Source of the DNA: Epinephelus fuscoguttatus
Lineage: Eukaryota > Chordata > Actinopteri > Perciformes > Serranidae
DNA: 64,000 nt
Reading direction: 5' to 3'
Assembly: GCF_011397635.1 (NCBI RefSeq)
Contig: NC_064771.1
Span: forward strand, 16,741,379 to 16,805,378
Every line of letters starts with the position of its first letter. Within the stretch, counting starts at the first letter, position 1. Below are positions 58,701-64,000 of the stretch, one piece after another. The position numbers and the translations under genes were made by a program. The notes under the pieces are model-generated. The model saw only the letters and a program-made list of their open reading frames with translations. It had not been told where the DNA came from and ran no database searches.

Positions 58701-59230
58701 AGCAACAGAGAATGTCAAATAAACTGCAACAGTGTCATTTCTTTAGGAGCATGATGCAGTTTACCAATCCCATTTCATCCCTGAATCACTCCAAATCGTC
58801 ACAGCTTTATGGTTAGCTGTGAAAATGTGTCTTAAAGAAGCTACATTAGTTTGCACAGACACTCTCGAGGACAAACCACGTTGGGACAAAAGAAAACAGA
58901 CGTCTTAAAATGAAGCAATAGTCTATGGAGTTTGGTTGTGCCCTGAAATTATCTCCCATCTCACGACAGTTATTCCAGTCACGGTTAGGCTGCTATGCAT
59001 GCATCTTTCCGTCGAAAAAAAAAGCCCCCCCTGTCAATCTGCTTTCTATCAGTGCCACACAGGGTCCTTAAAGGCGTCGTGACTTACTGTGTTTCCTTGC
59101 TCCGTGTCGTCCAGGTGTCGCTTGTTGCACCGTCGAAAGCTCCTCAGCTGAATGTGAAAACGCCGACGGAAATACTGTTGGTAAAGTTAGTTTGCTGTCC
59201 TCCGCCGCTCCCTTCATTCACAAAGCAGCA
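37717..59230 (-). CDS. Unnamed type I membrane protein with four lamin-tail-like modules (whole span)
   Basis: I cannot name this gene. Twelve exons join with matching phases: 59230?-59088 (5' UTR), 58328-57489 (ATG at 58308), 57308-57128, 53594-53461, 49611-49046, 48864-48591, 48403-48208, 46918-46734, 46140-46045, 45447-45283, 42367-42274, 37780-37717 (stop). The coding sum is 2,775 nt, 924 residues. Order: signal peptide (VSLACVACLCLVVVVSG), four lamin-tail-like beta-sandwich modules A-D each followed by an [ST]-P-x3-N-x-C signature, a Cys-containing juxtamembrane region (about 786-872), a transmembrane helix (about 877-901), and a basic stop-transfer run with a short tail. LTD modules are known in nuclear lamins and in secreted microbial proteins; a metazoan cell-surface protein with four is unusual. 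The topology suggests a receptor or adhesion protein, but ligand and function are unknown. It lies upstream of nlrc3 in the same orientation. Confidence 0.88.
38330..39130. repeat. Tandem-like repeat with TGACCTTTGACC cores
   Basis: At least four diverged units of about 120-130 bp, each with TTGACCTTTGACC, a GGACATTTGTG(C/T)(C/T)AA string and TTCTTGAGATA-like motifs. It ends at ATAATGCCTCCGGCCACAGC. It lies in the LTD gene intron between exons 11 and 12. Confidence 0.8.
40847..41963 (-). mobile_element. TTAA-flanked element with an exon-like module (copy 2)
   Basis: 1,117 bp with perfect 15-bp terminal inverted repeats AGAGGCAACAGATAG at 40851-40865 and 41945-41959, each next to TTAA, which resembles the target site of piggyBac-type elements. 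Inside, a tandem duplication lies near 41100-41220. A minus-strand module begins at ATG 41672. Confidence 0.85.
41465..41672 (-). pseudogene. Exon-like module in the TTAA element
   Basis: Begins MADGQSLETSEKRPSKRKR and, after one frameshift, continues KKESDKRRGKTKVNFSQAFK then RWKELHDQRGFNTGVQLAFF. The same motif order is found in the modules at 711-900 and 54981-55169. Function unknown; basic N-terminus. It is broken by the frameshift. Confidence 0.55.
42274..42367 (-). CDS. LTD gene exon 11: transmembrane helix
   Basis: 94 nt, phase 1 in, phase 2 out. It encodes SALGLQIGLIVAVLLLLGLG and AALFTYFYRRR, a single long hydrophobic helix followed by Arg residues, as expected for a type I membrane protein with the tail in the cytosol. 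Acceptor CTCTCTCCTAG, donor GAG|GTGAGGAC. Confidence 0.92.
43705..45220. mobile_element. MITE-like element in LTD gene intron 10
   Basis: Diverged terminal inverted repeats: CTTAAAGGGTAAGTTCAGTA left and CTTAAAGGGTTAAGTTCGAT right end reversed. About 1.5 kb including a second element nested at 44174-44770. Confidence 0.65.
44174..44770. mobile_element. Nested AT-rich inverted-repeat element
   Basis: Ends TTAACCCTTTGAAACCTGGA and, reversed, TTTAACCTTTTGAAACCTGA. The interior is extremely AT-rich. Confidence 0.6.
45283..45447 (-). CDS. LTD gene exon 10: juxtamembrane region
   Basis: 165 nt, phase 1-1. It encodes GANFSCGSGWLRVWGNIQAL, then ALIIQTSHMNPSS, GDVCS and a Thr/Ser-rich stalk (STPTTDRYTSTG). 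Acceptor GCTCAAG, donor ACAG|GTTAGCAC. NFS is a possible N-glycosylation site. Confidence 0.87.
46045..46140 (-). CDS. LTD gene exon 9: juxtamembrane region
   Basis: 96 nt, phase 1-1. It encodes DCSGLIQGKRVAEVADYLEQ followed by RCHCGISALYLQ. Acceptor TCTCCTTCAG, donor CAAG|GTGAGGCC. No domain family is recognised; three Cys residues suggest an extracellular disulfide-bonded segment. Confidence 0.87.
46734..46918 (-). CDS. LTD gene exon 8: Cys/Pro signature after LTD-D
   Basis: 185 nt, phase 2 in, phase 1 out (GGAG|GTGAGGCC). It encodes PVSLSRCSCCEVRS and the TPHSSNLC signature, then SSHIDLCLGPLSSDWQEQ. It is the counterpart of exon 4 and carries extra Cys residues. Confidence 0.88.
46975..47095 (+). 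repeat. Short interspersed fish repeat
   Basis: Contains CTGGACAGGTCATCAGACTA, ACATAAAGACAGACAACCAT and GGACAATTTAGAGTCA, a familiar teleost repeat string. Confidence 0.6.
48208..48403 (-). CDS. LTD gene exon 7: second part of LTD-D
   Basis: 196 nt, phase 1 in, phase 2 out, the same phases as exon 3. It encodes GSTVPVRGAVVLCYDLFSVC, TNSSLRDVLVFS and a closing GRQVIPAAR. Acceptor CTCCTGCATAG, donor CCAG|GTAAAAC. NSS is a possible glycosylation site. Confidence 0.9.
48591..48864 (-). CDS. LTD gene exon 6: signature after LTD-C and first part of LTD-D
   Basis: Phase 0 in, phase 1 out (GCAG|GTGAGGGC). It begins with the TPLRENSC signature, then a proline-rich linker, then LTD-D: GVVISEVASGHW, RGFVELHGPPMTDLRGLVL, and DGFYIVGNVTG, where NVT is a possible N-glycosylation site. 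Confidence 0.92.
49046..49611 (-). CDS. LTD gene exon 5: LTD-C
   Basis: 566 nt, phase 1 in and phase 0 out (TCA|GTAAGTGC, an excellent donor). It encodes a full lamin-tail-like module very close to LTD-A: FLINELNTDTPG, GEYIELWHPSGRRVSLQG, KGYFLLGSDRLVP, LPPNTIQNGPDAVALY, KGLLDAVVYRQRG, ALTPGQLPLLED, DEALSRC. The stretch PNT[IV]QNGPDA is shared with LTD-A nearly unchanged. Confidence 0.93.
49612..53460 (-). other. LTD gene intron 4
   Basis: 3.8 kb, no exon. Contains the inverted-repeat element at 50846-51950 and a short repeat near 49980-50100; the rest is featureless. Confidence 0.6.
50846..51950. mobile_element. hAT-like inverted-repeat element
   Basis: Terminal repeats AAGGCTATGTTCACATTACA left and ATAGGCTACGTTCACCTTAC right end reversed. 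The interior is non-coding and may hold a further insertion (about 51060-51700). Confidence 0.6.
53461..53594 (-). CDS. LTD gene exon 4: Cys/Pro signature after LTD-B
   Basis: The exon encodes EGGFYLSRCGVATWARD, then the TPAQPNQC signature and a further PWPKICPHS with a third Cys. The donor CTTG|GTGAGTG is strong and in phase 1. The acceptor lies in a GAGAGAG run, so its exact position depends on the donor chosen for exon 3. Confidence 0.86.
53830..54475 (+). repeat. Long interspersed fish repeat, copy 3
   Basis: Shares GTCTGTCTGTTAGTTGGTG, TAAACTGAAATATCTCA, TTGGTTTATGACTTAATGCC and ATGTTAGCATGCTAACAC with the copies at 9165 and 26020. It sits in LTD gene intron 3. Confidence 0.7.
54981..55169 (+). 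pseudogene. Exon-like module (copy 3)
   Basis: Begins MANKEGAPSQRKRTEEQKKA and continues KRDSDRARAQTRVNLGLAFT, a stop codon in place of the conserved Trp, then RELGDLKGFKTDPELALFLI and DR. It ends in a good donor (CAG|GTATGTC). It lies on the strand opposite to the host gene. The surrounding repeat (about 54480-55950) is the probable carrier. Confidence 0.55.
55170..57127. other. LTD gene intron 3, remainder
   Basis: No exon of the host gene. A 113-codon frame at 55443-55784 (Cys-rich start) follows copy 3 of the module and may belong to the same repeat; it has no recognised domain. Confidence 0.4.
57128..57308 (-). CDS. LTD gene exon 3: rest of LTD-B (possible GC donor)
   Basis: It joins exon 2 in phase 1 (G|GA GAT) and reads AVAIYSGRASDFPVG, LDAFVFAGPG, then SANLTETLIPGREP, which parallels the ETLTPGEP of LTD-A. 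NLT is a possible N-glycosylation site. The end is placed at AACAG|GCAAGA, a GC donor in phase 2, because it gives the same phase as the equivalent exon 7 and a smooth fit to exon 4. A GT donor seven bases upstream (CTCA|GTAACA, phase 1) is an alternative, with the exon 4 acceptor shifted by two bases. Confidence 0.85.
57489..58328 (-). CDS. LTD gene exon 2: signal peptide, LTD-A and start of LTD-B
   Basis: The acceptor TTTCTGCAG and donor AAAG|GTCAGTG are good. Translation starts at ATG 58308, giving a hydrophobic signal peptide before DPCLIISEINADNP. An upstream in-frame ATG exists at 58347, but it lies beyond the acceptor, in the intron. LTD-A shows the family pattern: EINAD near the start, TEFVELYHTSGQ, LDGYTLVFYNG, DRGFFLVGS, then a ladder containing LPPNTVQNGPDAIVLY and HGLVDAVVYM. 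It closes with ESIERC ... PSPGQRNNC. LTD-B follows with VITELKLGGGQVDGFVELTE and LVLVVLDGRTD. Confidence 0.9.
59088..59230 (-). other. 5' UTR exon and likely promoter region of the LTD gene
   Basis: On the minus strand a near-perfect donor (ACA|GTAAGTC) ends a GC-richer segment with several CpGs and no long frame. It precedes the acceptor at 58329 by about 760 bp, fitting a non-coding first exon. The transcription start is not visible; the upper edge given is a guess and could extend to about 59400. No TATA box was recognised. Confidence 0.5.
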
Positions 59231-59960
59231 CTTTCTCTCTCCCCCCGGGCTGTGGGCGGTCAGACTGTGCTGAGGGGGATGATGCCTGCCAGGGGAAGCT
59301 GCCTTTTTTTTTCTCCACGGCTCAGTACACCATTCACACATCCACAGCTGAAGATAAAACACCAGCAAACTCGGCGAAACCAGTAGAGACGCGGGCGAAG
59401 TGTAACTCCCAGTCTGTCATGCCACTATACAGCATCTATCTACACTGTAAAGCTGTGGTAATCTCTGTTTTTGTAGCAAACGAATACAGTGGCCTTGAGT
59501 TCATCCCAAGAAGCCTTGTAAAAGACCTGAAGGGGGCCCCTGACCCCACTGTGTGAAATAGGGGAGAGCGGGTTCAGTGGCGACACTTCAATAGAGTGTG
59601 CCAGGGCTGACGTCAAAACCTGGACATTTATGCATTCGTTTGGCAATCCAGGCCGGTCATTCCTTGTCGGATTTATATGACCGTATGACACGTCTGATCT
59701 GAAAGCATTTCATTGCAACAGTCCGGAAAACATGGCGGTGCTCCATAAGTTTATTTTTGTTTGCATGGTTGCTGAGCAACAGAGACTTTGCTGGTTCAAA
59801 TGACTTAAGGCTACAACGGGCTTGCACAGACTTTTTTCCAACACAAATCAACAGTGGAAACAGAAATGCCATTGCAAAGTACTTGTATGATTTTTACAAC
59901 ACAAACGCTTAATTAAACAGCATATATGAGGACAAATTGAGGACAAATAACTTTGTTTAC

Positions 59961-60170
59961 CATTCACAATGTGCACAGCCATCTTCGTTGTGACGTCAAT
60001 TCTACCGACTCGGTCTACCTGGACCTTGCCCGAGTTTGATGACGAGACCTCCGGGTAGAACGGGTGTTCTTTTGTACCTTTCCAGACCGGAAACCGTATC
60101 AATCCCGGTTCCGGCTACCAATAGAATGCAGCATTAGCATCGCGCTGGTTCCCGGAAGAGAAAGTGAATG
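59961..60170 (-). promoter_or_regulatory. CpG-containing segment with CRE and YY1-like start
   Basis: On the minus strand a perfect CRE palindrome (TGACGTCA at about 59991-59998) is followed by AAGATGGC, a YY1-like start motif, and ATG GCT GTG CAC ATT GTG AAT G|GTAAAC. Further out are CCGGAA and ATTGG boxes. It could be an alternative first exon of the LTD gene or the promoter of an unseen gene. Confidence 0.3.
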
Positions 60171-60999
60171 TGATTTTTGCATTGCGTTGTCAGAAAATAA
60201 GCTCTGTGGCTAACACAAGTTTATGATACTTACAGGTTTTGTTCAGTGAGATAATCTTCACATATGAACACCTTTCATACCGCATTTGAAGCTTAAATGT
60301 GATCACCAGAAGTAAAAAGCTAACGTTAGGCTTTAACGGACTACATGACTACTCCATGGTCACATGACTCTTGATGTCACCGCCACTAAGCTTTCAACTG
60401 ATTTCAGCCGCTTTATTTTAAAAACATTGTATAATGAGGAAATCGGACTGTTTAAGCTAAATAAGAAGCTGTAATGGCGGACTGCCAGCACTCTCGCCTG
60501 TTCGGGGGTGATGACGTTTAATGTCCCCGACAGGGTTTGTAGTCGTTTTGAGCAACTTGTTAGCAACCGCCTTTTTTACGACACGTAAAAGCTTCAAAAT
60601 TCACAAGTAGGGTATTTACTGATGTGTTTTATGTCGTAGAACAAAACCTGAAACTCGCTTAAGCTTTTGTTAACCACAGACCTTATTTGAGGCATTTTAC
60701 CAAAATCCCATTCAAAAAAATGTATTGACTTTTAGACGAGAGAACTGGAAGTGCTAAAAGCGCTAACGGAGTTCCGGGTTTACTGGCACACTCTATGACA
60801 GCCCAAGTCCCGCCCATATCAGATTGTAGCTTCTGTTCCTATTTTGACAGTTTTAGTGATATTTAAAAAAAAAACAAAACAAGAATATCTTTTCTGTTAT
60901 CTGGCTATCTCAAAAGCTGGTTAAATATAAAAGATTATGTAGACTTGTGTGTCAGCTCCATGCGGAGCCTACTCCATAGGGGAGCGCAGGGCACAACCT

Positions 61000-61200
61000 A
61001 AGGCGGGGTAGTTAGTTAGTTAGTAGCAGTTTATTTCGAACATGTAAGTAGCAAATAAACAAAATAATCATACAGTAGTAGACAGACATAAAAACAGGTA
61101 ACTAAAGGAAGCATAGAAAGTGAAAACAACATGTAATGATTTGATTTACATGTTTAAAATGGAGTGGGAGGAAATACAAACTTTTTTCTTCCCACCTCTT
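61000..61200 (-). repeat. LINE-like 3' end, minus strand
   Basis: Read on the minus strand it ends TGTTCGAAATAAACTGCTAC followed by (TAAC)n, after a purine/pyrimidine-rich segment, like the tail of a fish LINE. Confidence 0.45.
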
Positions 61201-61448
61201 CTCCATATATAATAGTCAATTATGTGGCTCCCCATAAGTATAAAGCTGTACAATAATGAATTCTCCCAGACCTATTCATATATGTTAAATTAATTACCAA
61301 TAATATTTGTCTTACAGCCAGATATAAAATCATTACAAAAATACTTAGAAAATAAAAAATATGTATCTAAATACATAAGTTATACAAAAAAATCTCATCT
61401 TTATTTTCTTATCCAATCATGACAGATATGTTTTGCTTTGTCAAATTA

Positions 61449-61451
<3 letters not shown>

Positions 61452-61506
<55 letters not shown>

Positions 61507-61533
61507 AACTATGTATATATATATATATATACA
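61452..61533. repeat. (TA)n(CA)n(TA)n microsatellite
   Basis: Alternating TA, CA and again TA dinucleotide runs. Confidence 0.95.
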
Positions 61534-62274
61534 CAAGCCAAAAATTGTAACATGGATTTTTTTAAGTGGTTACACAGGGTCTTTCTTTTCATGCATCTGG
61601 CCAGTTGACCACAATACCACCAAACAGTGACCTGTAGCCACCTATAGTCACCTGTAGCCACCTGTAGCACCTTTTGTCTATTTTTGCACTTCAAATCTAT
61701 GCTCAGTTTGAGCTAATGTCTTTATTTGAATCTTTTAATTTGTCAGGCATCTTACTGACACACAGTTTCACATGACATGTGGATCTAGGTTACCCAGTCT
61801 ATGCGCATCTATTGGTCAAACCATTGCATATGGATGATAGACTGAGAGATGGATGGATAGCTGTATGGATACCTATCCTTACCCTGATGTAGATGGAGAT
61901 CTATAGTATAAAGAGTTAGTTGTACTTAATTAATTGTGTTAAACAGACTTTTCCAGCAATTGTTACAGCTAACCCTCTGACTGTCACAATTAACCCCACC
62001 CATGGGGTACGTTGTAACATTTCACTTCCACCACTTCTCAGTGCAATTGTTGGGGAAAGGTAAGTTCTAGAAAAAAACAACAACTGTCTATTTGGTGCAT
62101 GTTGTTAGAATAAAACAAACAAACAAAAATCTCAAACACTTCTATTAACATTTAGCCAAAACTAAAAAGTGTTCTCCCCTAGCCTACGCAAATAGCCCAC
62201 GTTGTTGTGAGCATTTATACTTGTATTTATACTTATACATTTCCAAACTCAGATGTTAACTTATGAGCTGAGAG

Positions 62275-62512
62275 CGGCCTCTTCCGTGGACATTTTTAAA
62301 AAGCAGTTAAAAACACATCTGTTTAGGCATGCGTTCCATTAATTGTCCATTGTATCATCTCTGTATTTCGCTGCACTTTACTTTTTATTTGTTTTTGTGT
62401 ATTTTGCATTGTTTCTGTTATTGTATTTTTTGTATTTTATCTTGTGAAGCACTTTGTGAGTCCCCTCTGTGAGAAGTGCTATATAAATAAAATTTACTTA
62501 CTTACTTGTGCG
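62275..62512 (+). repeat. LINE 3' end
   Basis: AAAAAGCAGTTAAAAACACA then a T-rich stretch, GTGAAGCACTTTGTGAGTCC and GCTATATAAATAAAATTTAC with (TTAC)n, the usual tail of fish L2-type LINEs. Confidence 0.65.
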
Positions 62513-62749
62513 GTGGTGTGTCTGTGTCACTCTGCAGTTACACCTCCAAAACATAAGTTGGCGGCAGAGGTTTCTGTGCAGTGCTGTAAAGTTTAGTTGA
62601 TTCAAAACACACACAAAACACACATTAGATATGGCTTGATAGTGACAGTTTCAAGCACTAGTGCACAAATCTGCTTCACTATAACTTGCAGTATTCACAG
62701 ACAAAGCACTAAAGTTTCTCATTATTTTGAGATAAGCTGTTAATTTATT

Positions 62750-62890
62750 ATATGAAAATGTTGCTTATTATTTTGAGTTACTAACTCATTATTTCAATTT
62801 TTTCAGAATTTTAAGCTACTAACTCATTATTTTTGCATTACTAACTCACTATTTTGAGATACTGACTCATTATTTCCAAAAAAATTTTCA
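62750..62890. repeat. Second stretch of the AATAATGACTTA tandem repeat, opposite strand
   Basis: TACTAACTCATTATTTTTG and similar units; the reverse complement (AATAATGAGTTAGTA) matches the repeat at 30165-31910. Confidence 0.6.
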
Positions 62891-63449
62891 TTATAATGAC
62901 TTACAGGTTTTTTTCCCCCTTTTTCATTGGCAGAAATTAAGGAATTACTTCTTATGTAGGGGTAATGAGGAAAATAAAGAAACGACTTTATTCATATAAA
63001 CTTAAAAGTACACAGTTTTTACATAGCCCAAATGTGAACATTTCCATTACAAGACACAGAAAATAGATTATAATTAATACAGTTAGACTGATAGGCTGCA
63101 CTAACACAGACACAGAGTAACCTAGAAAACAAAATGAAGTAGTAAAATACAATTAGGTGCAGTAATGTCAGTGTAACTTCACTGTAGATTCTACAGGAGC
63201 ATCACTGCTCCAGAATATTCTAATGATTTTTCATTAGGGCATGTTGTTTAGCAGTTATTTAGAGATATCAACTGACTAATGAGAGTCAGTTTATTTCTTA
63301 ACATTTGCTCAGGGCTGCTGACACGTTTTCCTGGAAGAGGGTTAATATCCTGAGCGCCTTGATTTATGCCTCCCCTGAGAATTAGAAGAATGTGAAACAA
63401 ATATTTCAGTGTGCAGCTACTCTTCCCATTGACAAACCAAATAGACTGT

Positions 63450-63740
63450 GAGGTGGTTTTTTTTGTTTGTTTTATTTTTATATACTTTATTAATCACCCT
63501 GAGGGGAAATTCAATTTTTTCACTCCGTTGTCATTAACATACAGGTCCAAAATACACACACGTGCACAAACAGGATATATACATGCACAAAGTGGAGAGA
63601 TGCCAGAGTGAGGGGGCTGCCTTGGACGGCGCCCTGAACGGTTGGGGGGTTCGGTACCTTGCTAAAGGGCACCTCGGCAGTGCCCAGGAGGTGAACTGGC
63701 ACCTCTCCAGCCACCAGTCCACGCTCCGCTCCGGATGCAA
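63450..63740. repeat. Interspersed fish repeat
   Basis: TATTAATCACCCTGAGGGGAA, then GGTACCTTGCTAAAGGGCAC and CTCGGCAGTGCCCAGGAGG. I recognise it as a common teleost repeat. Frames inside are not genes. Confidence 0.55.
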
Positions 63741-64000
63741 GACCATAGCATGTATAAGTACTCTGTTACAAGAAAAAGTCATTTCTTTAGAATTTTACTT
63801 CAGTAAAAAGTAAATAAGTATTAGAATCAAAATGCACTTAAAGTATCAAAAGTAAAGGCACTTGTTCTGCAAATTAATAGCATTATTTTTTTACATTAGA
63901 TTATATTAATATTGATGAGTCAATGCACAAGTAGCTGCCAAACAAATGTAGTGGAGTAAAAAGTTCAGCATATCTCTCTGAAATGCTGTGGAGTAGTATA

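Noticed and set aside
61433..61630. 65-codon frame over (TA)n
   Set aside because: It is translation of a dinucleotide microsatellite.

Overview
The window is vertebrate genomic DNA, most likely from a ray-finned fish and probably a spiny-rayed teleost. The evidence is two long split genes with short GT-AG exons, no bacterial-style gene packing, Tc1/mariner-type transposons, many inverted-repeat (MITE-like) elements and repeats of kinds common in teleosts. The species cannot be named from the sequence alone.

Two protein-coding genes can be assembled, both on the minus strand and in the same orientation. The downstream one (about 11.3-32.2 kb, perhaps starting near 33.9 kb) is a clear orthologue of NLRC3, a cytoplasmic NOD-like receptor that restrains innate immune signalling. 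It has an N-terminal exon, a CARD exon, a 1,747-nt exon carrying the NACHT ATPase and its helical regions, and then 15 leucine-rich-repeat exons. Of these, 13 are exactly 84 nt and every junction between them is in phase 2. All splice sites can be placed and the reading frame is open to a stop at 11283.

The upstream gene (about 37.7-59.2 kb) I cannot name. Its 12 exons join into a 924-residue protein with a signal peptide, four lamin-tail-like (LTD) modules in a row, each closed by a Cys/Pro/Asn signature, a Cys-containing juxtamembrane region, one transmembrane helix and a 20-residue cytoplasmic tail with a YxxM motif. LTD folds are best known from nuclear lamins, so a predicted cell-surface receptor built from four of them is the most unusual thing here. 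Intron phases show that the second LTD pair arose by duplication of the first, and one intron seems to use a GC donor.

Layout: 1-11.28 kb is gene-poor flank with repeats (inverted-repeat element 346-1213, minisatellite 6.47-7.03 kb, a LINE tail near 10.2-10.5 kb). 11.28-24.7 kb holds the body of nlrc3, its introns invaded by a full-length Tc1/mariner-like element of DD38E type (16787-18416), an older Tc1/mariner relic and a MITE. 24.7-32.1 kb is a large nlrc3 intron with LINE pieces and a 747-bp foldback element inside a tandem repeat. 32.2-37.7 kb is the intergenic stretch with the 3' UTR of the upstream gene. 37.7-59.4 kb is the LTD gene with several MITEs in its introns. 59.4-64 kb is flank with possible promoter elements, microsatellites and LINE tails. 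No RNA gene, CRISPR array or viral gene was recognised.
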